Assembly (NCBI GenBank): GCA_963775275.1
Contig: CAVZII010000005.1
Span: 2,542,001 to 2,606,000 of the forward strand
DNA: 64,000 nucleotides
Direction: 5' to 3'
DNA from: JANWHQ01 sp963775275
Lineage (GTDB): Bacteria; Pseudomonadota; Alphaproteobacteria; Caulobacterales; Caulobacteraceae
The position numbers and the translations under genes were made by a program. A model generated the notes under the pieces. The model was not told the origin of the DNA, searched no databases, and saw only the letters and a program-made list of their open reading frames with translations. Below, piece by piece: positions 54,419 through 64,000 of the stretch. The stretch's first letter is position 1. Each line of letters starts with the position of its first letter.

Positions 54419-56374
54419 TCAACCCGTCCCGGCCATGGCGGGCGCCGCCGTGCGGGCGAACTGGCGCACGCGGCGCGGGTCGATCCTCCTGAGGTCGCCG
54501 CGCCGCAGGGTCAGGCCGTGGCGGTCGAAGTACTCCAGGATCTGGATCGCGACCTTGCGGCCGTTGTTCAGCCGGTCGCGGAACTGGGCCGCCGTGAACA
54601 GACCGTCCTCCTGGCCAGCGGCGATGTCCGCCGCGATCGCCGCCATCTCGTCCAGCGTGTCGCGCAGGAAGAAGTGGTCGACCGCCGCCTCCATCACCTC
54701 CTGCCGGCGCGCCTGGGCCTTCAGCACGCGGCGCACGTCGAATTCCCGCGCCGACAGGCGCTCGGCGATCTCGCCGACGCGCGGCGGGCGGAAGCGCGCC
54801 TCGGCCGAAAGCAGCGGCCGGATGCGCTCCCAGAGCGCCTGATCGCCCTTGTCCAGGGCCAGGCGGTGCCCGGGCAGGCGCGCAAGTCCGCCTTCCAGGG
54901 CGATGTCGCCCTGCGACGCCAGCGTCTGCACGACGGCCGCGGCGACCTTGGCGGGCAGGCGGGGCTCGAGCGCGCCCCCGAGCCGTGCAAGGCCGAGGCC
55001 CAGGAGCTGGGGATGCGCCATGTGGAAGGCCTCGAGCGTCGTGCGTGCGCTGTCCAGGGTCCGCCGCCAGATCCCGGGCGACAGGACGAGGTCCTGGCCG
55101 CGCGCGGCGACCCGGACGTGCGGAACCGCTTGCAGCATCGCCTGGACCTGATCTCCGCCCAGGGCCCGGTCCCGCGCGAAGGCGGTCAGGTCCACGAACC
55201 AGGGCCAGCGGTCCAGCGCCGGGGCGAGGGCCGCGCCGGCGCCCTCGCGGCCGAGCGCGTCAAGCTGCCCCAGCCGCTCGGGCGTCCGCCGGCGCCGGCC
55301 TGGTCCCCTCAGGTCCACGAGCCGTCCGCCGCCCATGGTGCGCGAGCGGGAGGTGTCGCGCAGGACGAACCGGTCCCCGACCGCCGCCGCGATCGGGCGC
55401 TCGAGCACGAGCTGGATGCGCCCCTCTTCCCCCGGCGCGATCGGCGCCTCTTCCAGCAGGGCGATGCGCGCGGCGACGTCCGCCGCGCCGTGGTGCAGCC
55501 TCGCGGGCGTCCAGTGCGCCAGGGGCCTGGGTTCGCTCGCCAGCAGCCGAAGCGTCGCGTCGATGCGGTCGGCCGGCGCGTGCAGCACGGGGTCCAGCAC
55601 CATATCGCCGCGCGCGATCGCATGCCGGCTGACGCCCTCGCCCGCGAGGTTCAGCGCGCAGCGCTCTCCGGCCTCGCCGCGCTCGGCCGCCCGGTTCTGG
55701 GCATGGATCGAGCGCACCCGCGCGGCCAGGCCGCCCGGGCTGACCACGACCGTGTCGCCCACGGCCACGGCGCCCGCGATCACCGAGCCGGTGACGACCG
55801 TACCGGCGCCGGTCAGGCTGAAGCAGCGGTCCACGGCCATTCTGAAGCGGCCCTCCGCCCGGCGGGGCCGGAACGCACGCGCGGCCTCCACGAGCCTTGT
55901 GCGCAGGGCCTCGATCCCTTCGCCCGTCGCGGCGGACGCTTCCAGGATGTCCGCCGAGGCGAAGCCGGTCCCTTGCAGGAGGGCGCGGATTTCCGCCCGG
56001 GCGGCGCGCCGGCGCTCGGGCGGAACGAGGTCGACCTTGGTCAGGACGACGAGCGCCGCCGGGATCCCGAGCAGGTCCAGGATGGCCAGGTGCTCGCGCG
56101 TCTGCGGCATGACCCCGTCATCGGCGGCGACCACGATCAGGACGAAGTCGATCCCCGTTGCGCCCGCCAGCATGTTGCGCACGAACCGCTCGTGGCCGGG
56201 CGCGTCGACGAAGCCGAGGGGAGGGGCCCCATCGACCGGCATGTAGGCGAAGCCGAGGTCGATCGAGATGCCGCGCGCCTTCTCCTCCTTGAGCCGGTCG
56301 GTGTCCACGCCGGTCAGGGCGCGCACCAGGGCCGACTTGCCGTGATCGATGTGGCCGGCCGTGCCGATGATCAT
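54419..56374 (-). CDS. selB: Selenocysteine-specific elongation factor SelB
   Basis: The 651-residue GTPase delivers Sec-tRNA to UGA codons marked by a SECIS. It starts MIIGTAGHIDHGKSALVRAL (G1), then GISIDLGF (G2 region), DAPGHERFVRNML (G3) and VLTKVDL (G4). Translation-factor barrels and four C-terminal winged-helix domains that bind the SECIS RNA (from about residue 400) follow. The start lies 10 bases after the selA stop. The tRNA-Sec gene follows at once. Confidence 0.95.
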   Translation of the reverse strand: MIIGTAGHIDHGKSALVRALTGVDTDRLKEEKARGISIDLGFAYMPVDGAPPLGFVDAPGHERFVRNMLAGATGIDFVLIVVAADDGVMPQTREHLAILDLLGIPAALVVLTKVDLVPPERRRAARAEIRALLQGTGFASADILEASAATGEGIEALRTRLVEAARAFRPRRAEGRFRMAVDRCFSLTGAGTVVTGSVIAGAVAVGDTVVVSPGGLAARVRSIHAQNRAAERGEAGERCALNLAGEGVSRHAIARGDMVLDPVLHAPADRIDATLRLLASEPRPLAHWTPARLHHGAADVAARIALLEEAPIAPGEEGRIQLVLERPIAAAVGDRFVLRDTSRSRTMGGGRLVDLRGPGRRRRTPERLGQLDALGREGAGAALAPALDRWPWFVDLTAFARDRALGGDQVQAMLQAVPHVRVAARGQDLVLSPGIWRRTLDSARTTLEAFHMAHPQLLGLGLARLGGALEPRLPAKVAAAVVQTLASQGDIALEGGLARLPGHRLALDKGDQALWERIRPLLSAEARFRPPRVGEIAERLSAREFDVRRVLKAQARRQEVMEAAVDHFFLRDTLDEMAAIAADIAAGQEDGLFTAAQFRDRLNNGRKVAIQILEYFDRHGLTLRRGDLRRIDPRRVRQFARTAAPAMAGTG

Positions 56375-56384
56375 GGCCGGCGGC

Positions 56385-57800
56385 TCACGCGGCGCCGAGG
56401 CTCAGGGCCGCGAGGTTGTCCAGGAACCCCGCCTCGTCCTCCAGCCGCCTGAGGTCGAGCACCAGCGCCTGGCCGCCGGTTCGCCCGATCACCGGCGTCG
56501 GCAGCCGCCGCAGCGCCGCCGCCAGCTCGCCGAGAGCCCGCCCGGCGCCCCGCTCCCGCGCCGGCCGGATCGCGAGGCCCGCGCTCGGCAGGGTGTCCAC
56601 GGGCATGGCGCCCGATCCCACCTGGCTTGCGCACTCGACGACCTCGACGTCGAACCGGTCCTGCAGGCGCCCTTGGACGGCCGGCGCCAGCCGCCGGGCC
56701 AGGGCCTCGATCTCCCCGACCGGCCGCGACAGGGCCCTCAGCGTCGGCAGTCGCGCGGCGAGCCGGTCCGGGTCGCGGTAGAGCCGAAGCGTCGCCTCGA
56801 TCGCGGCCAGGCGGATCTTGTCGATCCTCAGGGCCCGCTTCATCGGATTGCGGTTGATGCGCTCGATCAGGTCCCGGCGCCCGACGATGAACCCCGCCTG
56901 CGGCCCGCCCAGGAGCTTGTCGCCCGAGAAGGTCACGAGATCGACGCCCGCCGCGATGGCCTCGGCGACGGTGGGCTCGCGCGGCAGGCCGTAGCGGGAG
57001 AGGTCGGCCAGGGTCCCCGAGCCCAGGTCCTCGACCAGCGGGACGTCCCGCTCGCGCGCCAGCGGCGCCAGCTCGCCGGCGGCCACGCCGGCCGTGAAGC
57101 CCTCGATCCGGTAGTTCGAGGTGTGGACCTTGAGGACGAGCCCGGTCCTCTCGTCGATCGCCTCGGCATAGTCGCGCCGGTGGGTGCGGTTGGTCGTGCC
57201 GACCTCGACCAGCTTCGCCCCGGCCCGGCTCATGATGTCGGGCATGCGGAAGGCGCCGCCGATCTCGATCAGCTCCCCGCGCGAGACGATCGCGCCCTTG
57301 CCCCTGGCCAGGGTGTTCAGCGTGATCAGCACCGCCGCGGCGTTGTTGTTGACCACGGTCGCGTCCTCCGCGCCCGTCAGCTCGCAGAGGAGGCCTCGCA
57401 CCAGTGCGTCGCGCTCGCCGCGCCGGCCGGTCTGCAGGTCGAATTCCAGCGCCGCCTCCTGACGCATGGCCGCGACGGCCGCCTCGATCGCCGCCTCGGC
57501 CAGCACGGCGCGGCCGAGATTGGTGTGCAGGACCGTGCCGGTCAGGTTGAACACCGGCCTCAGATTGGGCGCCTCGGCCGCCTCCAGCCGAACCAGCGCC
57601 GCCAGCGCCGCGTCCTGGGCGGTCAATGCCACGCCGGCCCCGTCGCGGGCGGCGGCGATCGCTTCGCGGATCGCCGTCACGGCCGCCTGCCGTCCGAACC
57701 GCTCGACCAGGGCCTCCGCCTCGGGCGTCCGCAGCGCCGCGTCGACCGACGGCAGGGCGCGCGCCGGCGCGGGATTGCGAGCTTGCGGCGCGGTCCTCAA
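56385..57800 (-). CDS. selA: L-seryl-tRNA(Sec) selenium transferase SelA
   Basis: The PLP enzyme converts Ser-tRNA-Sec to Sec-tRNA-Sec. Motifs: LRPVFNLTGTVLHTNLGRAV, TVVNNNAAAVLITLNTLA, SRGELIEIGGAFRMPDIM, KVHTSNYRIEGFT, VEDLGSGTL, and FSGDKLLGGPQAGFIVG with the PLP lysine. The most likely start is TTG 57800, which overlaps the end of the upstream reductase gene and gives 471 residues, close to the usual 460. The rare start codon may lower expression. It is preceded by GAGGGG. Confidence 0.94.
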   Translation of the reverse strand: MRTAPQARNPAPARALPSVDAALRTPEAEALVERFGRQAAVTAIREAIAAARDGAGVALTAQDAALAALVRLEAAEAPNLRPVFNLTGTVLHTNLGRAVLAEAAIEAAVAAMRQEAALEFDLQTGRRGERDALVRGLLCELTGAEDATVVNNNAAAVLITLNTLARGKGAIVSRGELIEIGGAFRMPDIMSRAGAKLVEVGTTNRTHRRDYAEAIDERTGLVLKVHTSNYRIEGFTAGVAAGELAPLARERDVPLVEDLGSGTLADLSRYGLPREPTVAEAIAAGVDLVTFSGDKLLGGPQAGFIVGRRDLIERINRNPMKRALRIDKIRLAAIEATLRLYRDPDRLAARLPTLRALSRPVGEIEALARRLAPAVQGRLQDRFDVEVVECASQVGSGAMPVDTLPSAGLAIRPARERGAGRALGELAAALRRLPTPVIGRTGGQALVLDLRRLEDEAGFLDNLAALSLGAA

Positions 57801-58735
57801 TTCCCCTCGCGCCAGTCTCCGGAGGCCAGGAACCGGTCGAGCGCAACAGCAGCGGCCGCGCCGTCCCCCATCGCCGCGGCGGCGCGGTGCGGGAAGTCTT
57901 CGCGCACATTGCCGGCCGCGCAGATCCCCCGCGCGGTCGAGCGCATGGCGGCGTCGACCTGGATGCGGCCCGTCCCGTCGAGCGCGACCAGGCCGCGGGC
58001 CAGCTCGGTGTTGGGGACCAGGCCCACGAAGGGGAAGACCGCCGCGGCCTCGACGTCCGTTTCGACCCCGTCGGCGAGGGTTCTGACCCGCACGCCGCTG
58101 ACCGCGTCCTCGCCCAGGATCTCGCTCACCACAGAGCCGAACCGCAGCTCTATCTTGGGCTCCGCCTCGATCTTCTCCCGATAGGCCTTCTGGCCGGTCA
58201 GGCCCTCGCCCCGCTCGACCATCACCACCTTCGCGACATGGGCGGCGAGGGTCAGGGCCTCCTGCATGGCCGAGTCGCCGCCGCCGACCACGACCGCCGC
58301 CTTGCCCCGCAGCAGGGGACCGTCGCAGCTCGCGCAATCGCTCACGCCCCTGCCGTGCAGGCGCTCCTCGCCGGGGACGCCGAGCCCGGCCATGGAGGTT
58401 CCGGTCGCCAGCACGACCGCCCGCGCGGCGAGCTCGCCTTCCGAGCTCGTCAGCCGCCAGCGTTCGCCGTCTGCGGCGATGGCCTCGCAGCTTCCCGCCA
58501 GGAACTCGACGCCCACCGCGTCGGCCTGCTCCTGGGCCATGGGACAGAGGTCGTAACCGGGAACGCCGTCCGGGAAGCCGGGCGCGCCCTCGATCAGCTC
58601 GATCTTCACCAGCTCGCCGCCGGGCACGCCGCCCGTGAGGATGCCGGTGCGGCGCCCCAGGCGGGCGCTCGTCAGGGCCGCGCTCAGGCCGGCCAGGCCG
58701 GCGCCCACGACCAACACGTCGAATTCGTCGCTCAT
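57797..58735 (-). CDS. Thioredoxin reductase-like FAD/NAD(P) disulfide oxidoreductase
   Basis: ATG 58735 gives 312 residues. The FAD motif is DVLVVGAGLAGLSAALTSAR, the redox pair CASCDG is near residue 138, the NADPH-type motif is AAVVVGGGDSAMQEALTLAA, and the C-terminal FAD motif is GICAAGNVREDFPHRA. All match thioredoxin reductase. It leads the operon with selA, selB and tRNA-Sec, overlapping selA. Its position suggests it supplies electrons, directly or through a thioredoxin, to the neighbouring Sec protein or to selenium reduction. Confidence 0.88.
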   Translation of the reverse strand: MSDEFDVLVVGAGLAGLSAALTSARLGRRTGILTGGVPGGELVKIELIEGAPGFPDGVPGYDLCPMAQEQADAVGVEFLAGSCEAIAADGERWRLTSSEGELAARAVVLATGTSMAGLGVPGEERLHGRGVSDCASCDGPLLRGKAAVVVGGGDSAMQEALTLAAHVAKVVMVERGEGLTGQKAYREKIEAEPKIELRFGSVVSEILGEDAVSGVRVRTLADGVETDVEAAAVFPFVGLVPNTELARGLVALDGTGRIQVDAAMRSTARGICAAGNVREDFPHRAAAAMGDGAAAAVALDRFLASGDWREGN

Positions 58736-58912
58736 CGCGTCTGCTCGTACCTCTTCTGCAGCGCCGGTCCTAGCCGCCGAGGGGCGCAGCGTCTCTCTCG
58801 AAATCCGACGCGGCGCCGGGCGCAACCGGCGTGCGCGCCCATTCCGTCCGGCCTGTGATAGTCATGGGCCTCGTCGGCCGGGCTCGACCCTTGCAGAAGA
58901 ACGACGAACACG

Positions 58913-59443
58913 ATGGCGCAGGCGAAGACGACGGACGTCCAGGATGGGGGGCTTTCGGACGAGATGGCCCCAGGCATGCTGGCCGGCTACCTCGGGCCCA
59001 AGGTGCGCGTCCTTTGGAACCTCCTGAGCGCGAAGATGGTGGCGGCCCTGGCCCCGTTCGGGCTGCGCACCGGCGCCTTCTCCACCCTCGCCCTCCTGGA
59101 CGCCAACCCTGGCTGCTCCCTGACCGAGCTCGCGCGCGGGCTGGGCATGGACAAGTCCGCCGTGGTCCCGATCATCGACGAGCTGGAGGCCCGCGGCCTG
59201 GTCAGCCGCGTCCGGCTGCCGCGCGACCGCCGCCGCCACGCCCTGACGCTCACCGAGGAGGGCCAGGCGACGGCGCGACACATGCAGGGGCCCGCTTCGA
59301 GCGTCGGCGTCCCGATCCGCCGGGCCCTCTCCGATGAGGAGATGACACAGCTCCTCTCGCTGCTGGACCGGGCCTACCGCGCGCTCGCCGAGTCGCCCGA
59401 CAACGCGGCGCCTTCGCCCGGCGCGCCCGTCAGCCTGCTGTAG
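58913..59443 (+). CDS. MarR-family transcriptional regulator
   Basis: The 176-residue protein has the MarR winged helix (GCSLTELARGLGMDKSAVVP for the recognition helix and RVRLPRDRRRHALTLTEEGQ for the wing). Dimerising helices lie at both ends. It diverges from the trxB-selA-selB-selC operon and could control it, itself, or the downstream proline-dehydrogenase-like gene. No operator palindrome was evident in the 177-base gap. Confidence 0.87.
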   Translation: MAQAKTTDVQDGGLSDEMAPGMLAGYLGPKVRVLWNLLSAKMVAALAPFGLRTGAFSTLALLDANPGCSLTELARGLGMDKSAVVPIIDELEARGLVSRVRLPRDRRRHALTLTEEGQATARHMQGPASSVGVPIRRALSDEEMTQLLSLLDRAYRALAESPDNAAPSPGAPVSLL

Positions 59444-59542
59444 CGCTCGACGAGGGCCCTGGCGGCACGCACATTGCTTGGGACCTGGACGAAGGGCCGG
59501 CGCTGTGGCCGCCCGATCGGCCAAAGGCGGCGCCGCAGGACC

Positions 59543-60583
59543 ATGCAGAACGTGCAAGCGCTTCATCTGGCAGGGCTTTCCGGCCCGGACGTCATCCCGT
59601 CCCGTCTCTTCGACACTGCGCCCCCGGCGCCGCCGCCGGCCCGCTTTGGCGCAACGGCGCTGAAGGCCGGCGTCCTTTCGGCGTCGACCGCGATGCTGAT
59701 GCCCGTTCTGAGACGGATCGCGGGGGACCGCGTCGGCGGCGAGACCCTGGACGACGCCTGGCGTGTCGTCCGACGGCTCCAGGCCGGCGGCCTCGGCTAC
59801 AGCCTGGGGTTCTGGGATGCGCCGGGCGACACGCCGAAGGGCGTGCTCGACGTCTATCTGGCGGCCATCGAGCGCGTGGGCGCGGCCGGCGCGGACGGCT
59901 ATCTGTCGATCAAGCCGCCGGCGCTCCACTTCGACGCCGGGACGGCGCGCCGTCTGGCCAGGGCGGCCAGAGCGGCCAACGTCCGACTGCACTGCGATTC
60001 CCACGGGATCGAGGTCGCCGACCTGACGCTGTCGTTCGCCGAGGCCCTGCTGCAGGAGCTTCCCGCCGGGCTGGTCAGCGTCACCACGCCGGGACGTTGG
60101 GCGCGCAGCCCCGATGATGCGGCGCGGGTCATGGATCAGGGGATCGGCGTCCGGATCGTGAAGGGGCAGTGGCCCGATCCCGCCGATCCGGCCCGGGACA
60201 TGGAGGCCGGGTTCCTGGCCGTCGTCGACCGGGCGGCTGGCCGCAAGGCCCGGGTGTCCGTCGCCACGCACCGTGTCGTCCTCGCCGCCGAGGCCATGCG
60301 CCGTCTGAAGGCGGCCGGCGGCGCGTTCGATCTCGAGCTCATCTTCGGCCTGCAGACCGATCCATTGCTCGGCCTCGCTCGCGCGGCGGACGCGCCGGCG
60401 AGCCTCTATGTCCCGTTCGGCCGGGGCTTCGCGCCGAACGCGCTCGGGATCCTTCGCCGAAATCCGTCCCTGGCGCTCGATGTGCTGAGGAGCATGGCCC
60501 GGTCTTCGGCAGGCCGCCTAGCTCCTATGGCGAGGCGCCGCGAGCGGATGACGGTCGCCGCGCCGGCGAGGCCTATGGCATGA
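59543..60583 (+). CDS. Proline dehydrogenase-like protein
   Basis: The start ATG 59543 has a GCAGGACC site; the product is 346 residues. The TIM-barrel signatures of PRODH are present in weak form: GYLSIKPPALHF, VRIVKGQWPDPAD, SVATHRVVLAAEAM, DLELIFGLQTDPLLGLAR and SLYVPFGRGFAPNAL. PutA-type enzymes oxidise proline with FAD. Here the conserved sequence is diverged, and no P5C dehydrogenase is adjacent, so another cyclic amine or amino acid substrate is possible. The 3' end overlaps the convergent DUF1906 gene by 11 bases. Confidence 0.68.
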   Translation: MQNVQALHLAGLSGPDVIPSRLFDTAPPAPPPARFGATALKAGVLSASTAMLMPVLRRIAGDRVGGETLDDAWRVVRRLQAGGLGYSLGFWDAPGDTPKGVLDVYLAAIERVGAAGADGYLSIKPPALHFDAGTARRLARAARAANVRLHCDSHGIEVADLTLSFAEALLQELPAGLVSVTTPGRWARSPDDAARVMDQGIGVRIVKGQWPDPADPARDMEAGFLAVVDRAAGRKARVSVATHRVVLAAEAMRRLKAAGGAFDLELIFGLQTDPLLGLARAADAPASLYVPFGRGFAPNALGILRRNPSLALDVLRSMARSSAGRLAPMARRRERMTVAAPARPMA

Positions 60584-61448
60584 ACTGGCCGGCGTCAGGA
60601 CGCGCCGGATTGACCTCGTCGAAATCCACATAGGTCCCGGCGCACAGGACCTGGTTGCTCTGGCGGAGGGCCCAACCGCCGGACGTCATCACCGCGTCGT
60701 AGCCCGGCCAGGACTTCACCCCGGCGATCCAGCAGAGGCTCGCCTGCCCGGCGCCCTCGAGGTTCTGGCAGGTGAGGCCGCTGCCGTAGACGCCGACCCG
60801 GTAACCGGCGCCGGCGAGGCGCGCGTGGGCCGCCTGGAAGTAGGCCAGGATCTTGGCCTGGTCCGCGGCGCTCGACCAGCTTCCGTCCACCCCGAAGTAG
60901 ACGGCGCTGCCGGTGGGCTGGCCCATCTTGGCCGCCAGCTCCAGCGCCCGCGCCGCGTCCCCATCGCCCCGCGCGGCCGTGAACGAGGCCAGTTGGTCGT
61001 TGTGGTGCTGGAAGACGACGATCAGGCTCATGCCCTTGGCGGCGACGAGGTCCCGCTCGGCCAGGGTGAGGGTTTTCCCGGGCAGGGTCTCGTTCGGATA
61101 GTCGTAGTAGCGCGCGATGGTCGTGACGCCGGCCGCCTGCAAGGCCGTCAGGAGCGGCCCGCTAAGGGGATTGGCCGTGTCGGCCGCGCCGGCGCCCGCC
61201 GGATTGGGGCAGTTCGCCGCGACGGGCCCCGGCGGCGAGGGCGACGAGGACGGCGCCGGCTCCGGGGCGGACGATGACGACGGCGCGGATGACTCCGCAG
61301 GCGCTGGCTCGATCGCCGATGGCGGCGCCGCGGATGGCGCCGGCGTGCTCGCCGTCTCGGGCTTGCACCCCGGCGCGAGCAGCGCCGCGGCGATGGCGAC
61401 TGCGGCCCAGGACGGCCCGCAGCGAGGGCGGCGCGTCACGCCCATCAT
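60573..61448 (-). CDS. DUF1906 glycoside-hydrolase-like lipoprotein
   Basis: The start ATG 61448 has a strong GGGGGAGA site. The 291-residue protein has a lipobox LLAPGC, then a long Pro/Ser/Ala/Glu-rich linker (residues about 30-80) of the kind that tethers a domain to the outer membrane. DUF1906 (Rv2525c-like) follows: TIARYYDYPNETLPGKTLTL, VVFQHHNDQLASF, YFGVDGSWSSAADQAKILAY, VGVYGSGLTCQNL and CAGTYVDFDEV. The fold is a lysozyme-like TIM barrel that probably acts on peptidoglycan. Confidence 0.83.
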   Translation of the reverse strand: MMGVTRRPRCGPSWAAVAIAAALLAPGCKPETASTPAPSAAPPSAIEPAPAESSAPSSSSAPEPAPSSSPSPPGPVAANCPNPAGAGAADTANPLSGPLLTALQAAGVTTIARYYDYPNETLPGKTLTLAERDLVAAKGMSLIVVFQHHNDQLASFTAARGDGDAARALELAAKMGQPTGSAVYFGVDGSWSSAADQAKILAYFQAAHARLAGAGYRVGVYGSGLTCQNLEGAGQASLCWIAGVKSWPGYDAVMTSGGWALRQSNQVLCAGTYVDFDEVNPARPDAGQFMP

Positions 61449-61486
61449 GAAGTCTCCCCCCAGCAATTGCTGGTCGCCGGCCATGC

Positions 61487-61651
61487 TAGTGTGGTGGATC
61501 AGAAGTTCGCATGATGATGGCGGCGCCCTCGGCTGCGAACTTCTGATCCGTAAACCACACTAGAATCATAGACTTGCTAGTGTCCCGATCGATTCCGAAG
61601 TTCGCATCTGCCTGGCAAAAGCGCTGGCGAACTTCGGAATCGGGACACTAG
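61487..61651. repeat. Double-hairpin intergenic element, copy 2
   Basis: Arms 61487-61510 and 61535-61562 (GTGTGGTGGATCAGAAG and its complement, small bulge at CGTA) form the first hairpin. Arms 61577-61605 and 61626-61651 form the second (CTAGTGTCCCGATCGATTCC and its near complement). The linker CACACTAGAATCATAGACTT differs from the 36.3 kb copy at only a few bases. It occupies the gap upstream of the DUF1906 gene. The rest of the gap (61652-61837) shows no gene or clear promoter. Confidence 0.8.
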
Positions 61652-61837
61652 TCCCGGATCGGCGCCCCGGACGAGTCTCAATCGTTTGGCGGCCGGTCCT
61701 GCGTCGCGTGCTATCACCTTTTGGCGAGCCGTCCGGGACGTGCTCGACTTGGGCCGTCCGCTCGTGCTGGTCTGTCACCGAGCCGGCCTGGGAGGGAGAC
61801 TCGACTCAACCGCAAGCGTCGTCGTTCGGTCGTGATC

Positions 61838-62997
<1,160 letters not shown>

Positions 62998-63001
<4 letters not shown>

Positions 63002-63462
63002 TCATCCGGGACCTGGGCGAGACGCTCAGGGACCAGCCCTTCCTGAGGGGGCTGGAGGACCGCTTCTTCCGCCTGATCGTCGGCTGCGCCAGCAATGCTC
63101 GGTTCAAGGCCGGAGAGCGCCTGTTCCAAGAGGGCGGTCCCGCCGACCGTTTCTACCTGATCCGCGATGGCGCCGTGGCCCTCGAGATCAGCGCGCCGGG
63201 GCGGACCCTGACCGTCCAGACGCTTCGCAAGGGCGAGCTCGTGGGCGTGTCGTGGCTCGTCCCGCCCTACCGCTGGACCTACGACGCGCGGGCGGTGGAG
63301 CCCGTCCGCGTGGTCGCCATCGACGCGGCCTGCCTCAGGAACAAGAGCGAGGCCGACCACGACCTCGGCTACGAGATGATGAAGCGCTTCATGCCGATCA
63401 TGGTCCAGCGGCTCCACTCCGCGCGCCTGCAGGTGCTGGATGTCTATGGCGAGCACGCCTGA
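62998..63462 (+). CDS. Cyclic-nucleotide-binding-domain protein of the hydrogenase operon
   Basis: The 154-residue protein is a lone CRP-like beta-barrel: [60 protein letters not shown], and a C-terminal helix. It lacks an HTH, so it is not a DNA-binding regulator. It sits between the beta and gamma hydrogenase subunits and may be a structural or allosteric part of the complex. It overlaps both neighbours. Confidence 0.82.
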
Positions 63463-64000
63463 CTCCGCGGACCCGATCGTCGATCCGATGACGCCCAGGC
63501 TGGCGCGCGTGCGCGCACGCCGCCGCGAAAGCCCGGGCGTCTGGACGCTGGCGATCGAGCCGCTCGATCCTGGCCTGGAGCCGGCTGCGCCCGGCCAGTT
63601 CAACATGCTGACCGCCTTCGGCGTCGGCGAGGTCCCGATCAGCCTGAGCGGGGACCCCGAGGGTGGACTCGCGCTGGTTCATACGATCCGGGACGTGGGG
63701 CCCGTCTCGTCTGCGCTGGCGCAGCTTCGCGCGGGCGACGTCCTCGGCCTTCGCGGTCCCTTCGGCGCCGGCTGGCCCATGGCCGAGGCGGCCGGGCGCG
63801 ACGTGGTGGTCATGGCCGGCGGCCTCGGTCTAGCGCCCCTGCGGCCCGCGCTCTATCGTCTGCTGGCCGAACGGGAACGCTACGGCCAGCTCCTGCTGCT
63901 CTATGGCGCGAGGAGCCCGGCGGACATCCTGTTCCGCCGCGAGCTGGAGGCCTGGCGCCGTCGGCTGGACGTCGACATCGAGGTCACCGTCGACCACGCC
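63446..64000 (+). CDS. Hydrogenase gamma subunit, FAD/NAD(P)-binding (cut by window edge)
   Basis: ATG 63446 overlaps the end of the previous gene by 17 bases and the frame stays open to the window end (185 codons). The ferredoxin-reductase fold is seen in [47 protein letters not shown] and [20 protein letters not shown]. This is the HydG/HyhG-type subunit that exchanges electrons with NAD(P)H. The small and large [NiFe] subunits are expected just beyond the window. Confidence 0.85.
   Translation, partial: MASTPDSADPIVDPMTPRLARVRARRRESPGVWTLAIEPLDPGLEPAAPGQFNMLTAFGVGEVPISLSGDPEGGLALVHTIRDVGPVSSALAQLRAGDVLGLRGPFGAGWPMAEAAGRDVVVMAGGLGLAPLRPALYRLLAERERYGQLLLLYGARSPADILFRRELEAWRRRLDVDIEVTVDHA

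Noticed and set aside
54300..54420. Intergenic hairpin or ordinary tRNA-Ser with long arm
   Set aside because: The anticodon is TCA, and the 8-bp acceptor and 6-bp D stems are specific to tRNA-Sec.
61692..61710. A sigma-54-like promoter before the hydrogenase genes
   Set aside because: The spacing between the GG and GC elements is 11 and not 10 bases, and the flanking consensus is poor.

Overview
The window is very GC-rich and almost fully coding. It reads as a chromosomal segment of an alphaproteobacterium, possibly Caulobacterales-like. That placement is inferred from gene content (NdvB cyclic glucan synthase, BA14K protein, CheB-CheR-kinase hybrid, HPF with a cold-shock domain) and not from any marker gene. 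No phage, insertion sequence, CRISPR array or rRNA was seen. The only RNA gene recognised is tRNA-Sec.

Layout. (1) 1-20.4 kb is an energy and low-oxygen/stress block: the end of a PEP synthase, a giant cyclic beta-1,2-glucan synthase, a universal stress protein, a multicopper oxidase, a ribosome hibernation factor, DUF2061, DUF2267, SHOCT, PAS and PRC-barrel proteins, a PfkB kinase, a sulfotransferase and a metallo-beta-lactamase-fold protein. Several of these genes have an FNR/FixK-like palindrome (TTGAN-N4-NTCAA), often centred 50-65 bases before the start codon. (2) 20.7-26.3 kb is a [NiFe]-hydrogenase maturation operon on the minus strand, hypF-hypC-SIS isomerase-hypD-hypE. (3) 26.4-36.3 kb holds an FAD oxidoreductase, an APC permease, an acyl-CoA synthetase/CoA transferase pair, a MacA/MacB-type exporter and a BA14K protein. 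(4) 36.5-42.2 kb has a 1451-residue CheB-CheR-PAS-kinase-REC-REC-LuxR protein, a single-domain response regulator with a perfect FNR-type box, and a decayed MacB tail. (5) 42.3-45.6 kb is an arylsulfatase with its formylglycine-generating enzyme. (6) 45.9-58.7 kb is the most unusual region. It has a corrinoid-dependent methyl-transfer module (UroD-fold methyltransferase, corrinoid protein, MetH-activation-like protein, RACo-type reductive activator, methyltetrahydrofolate-type methyltransferase). A UGSC-type selenoprotein with an in-frame UGA and a SECIS-like hairpin follows. Facing it is a complete selenocysteine insertion operon (trxB-like, selA, selB, tRNA-Sec). (7) 58.9-64 kb has a MarR regulator, a proline-dehydrogenase-like protein, a DUF1906 lipoprotein and the start of a group 3b-type NAD(P)-linked hydrogenase operon (beta subunit, cyclic-nucleotide-binding protein, gamma subunit), which runs off the window.

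How it fits together (inference): the hyp genes mature the hydrogenase whose operon starts at the right edge. The sel operon supplies Sec to the neighbouring selenoprotein. The corrinoid module would strip a methyl group from an unknown substrate and pass it to tetrahydrofolate. FNR-type boxes before the corrinoid gene and the stress genes suggest that much of the region is switched on when oxygen is low.

Two cautions. Five genes show what looks like one extra base, so several apparent frameshifts may be assembly errors. A palindromic intergenic element occurs three times, at 20.4, 36.3 and 61.5 kb.
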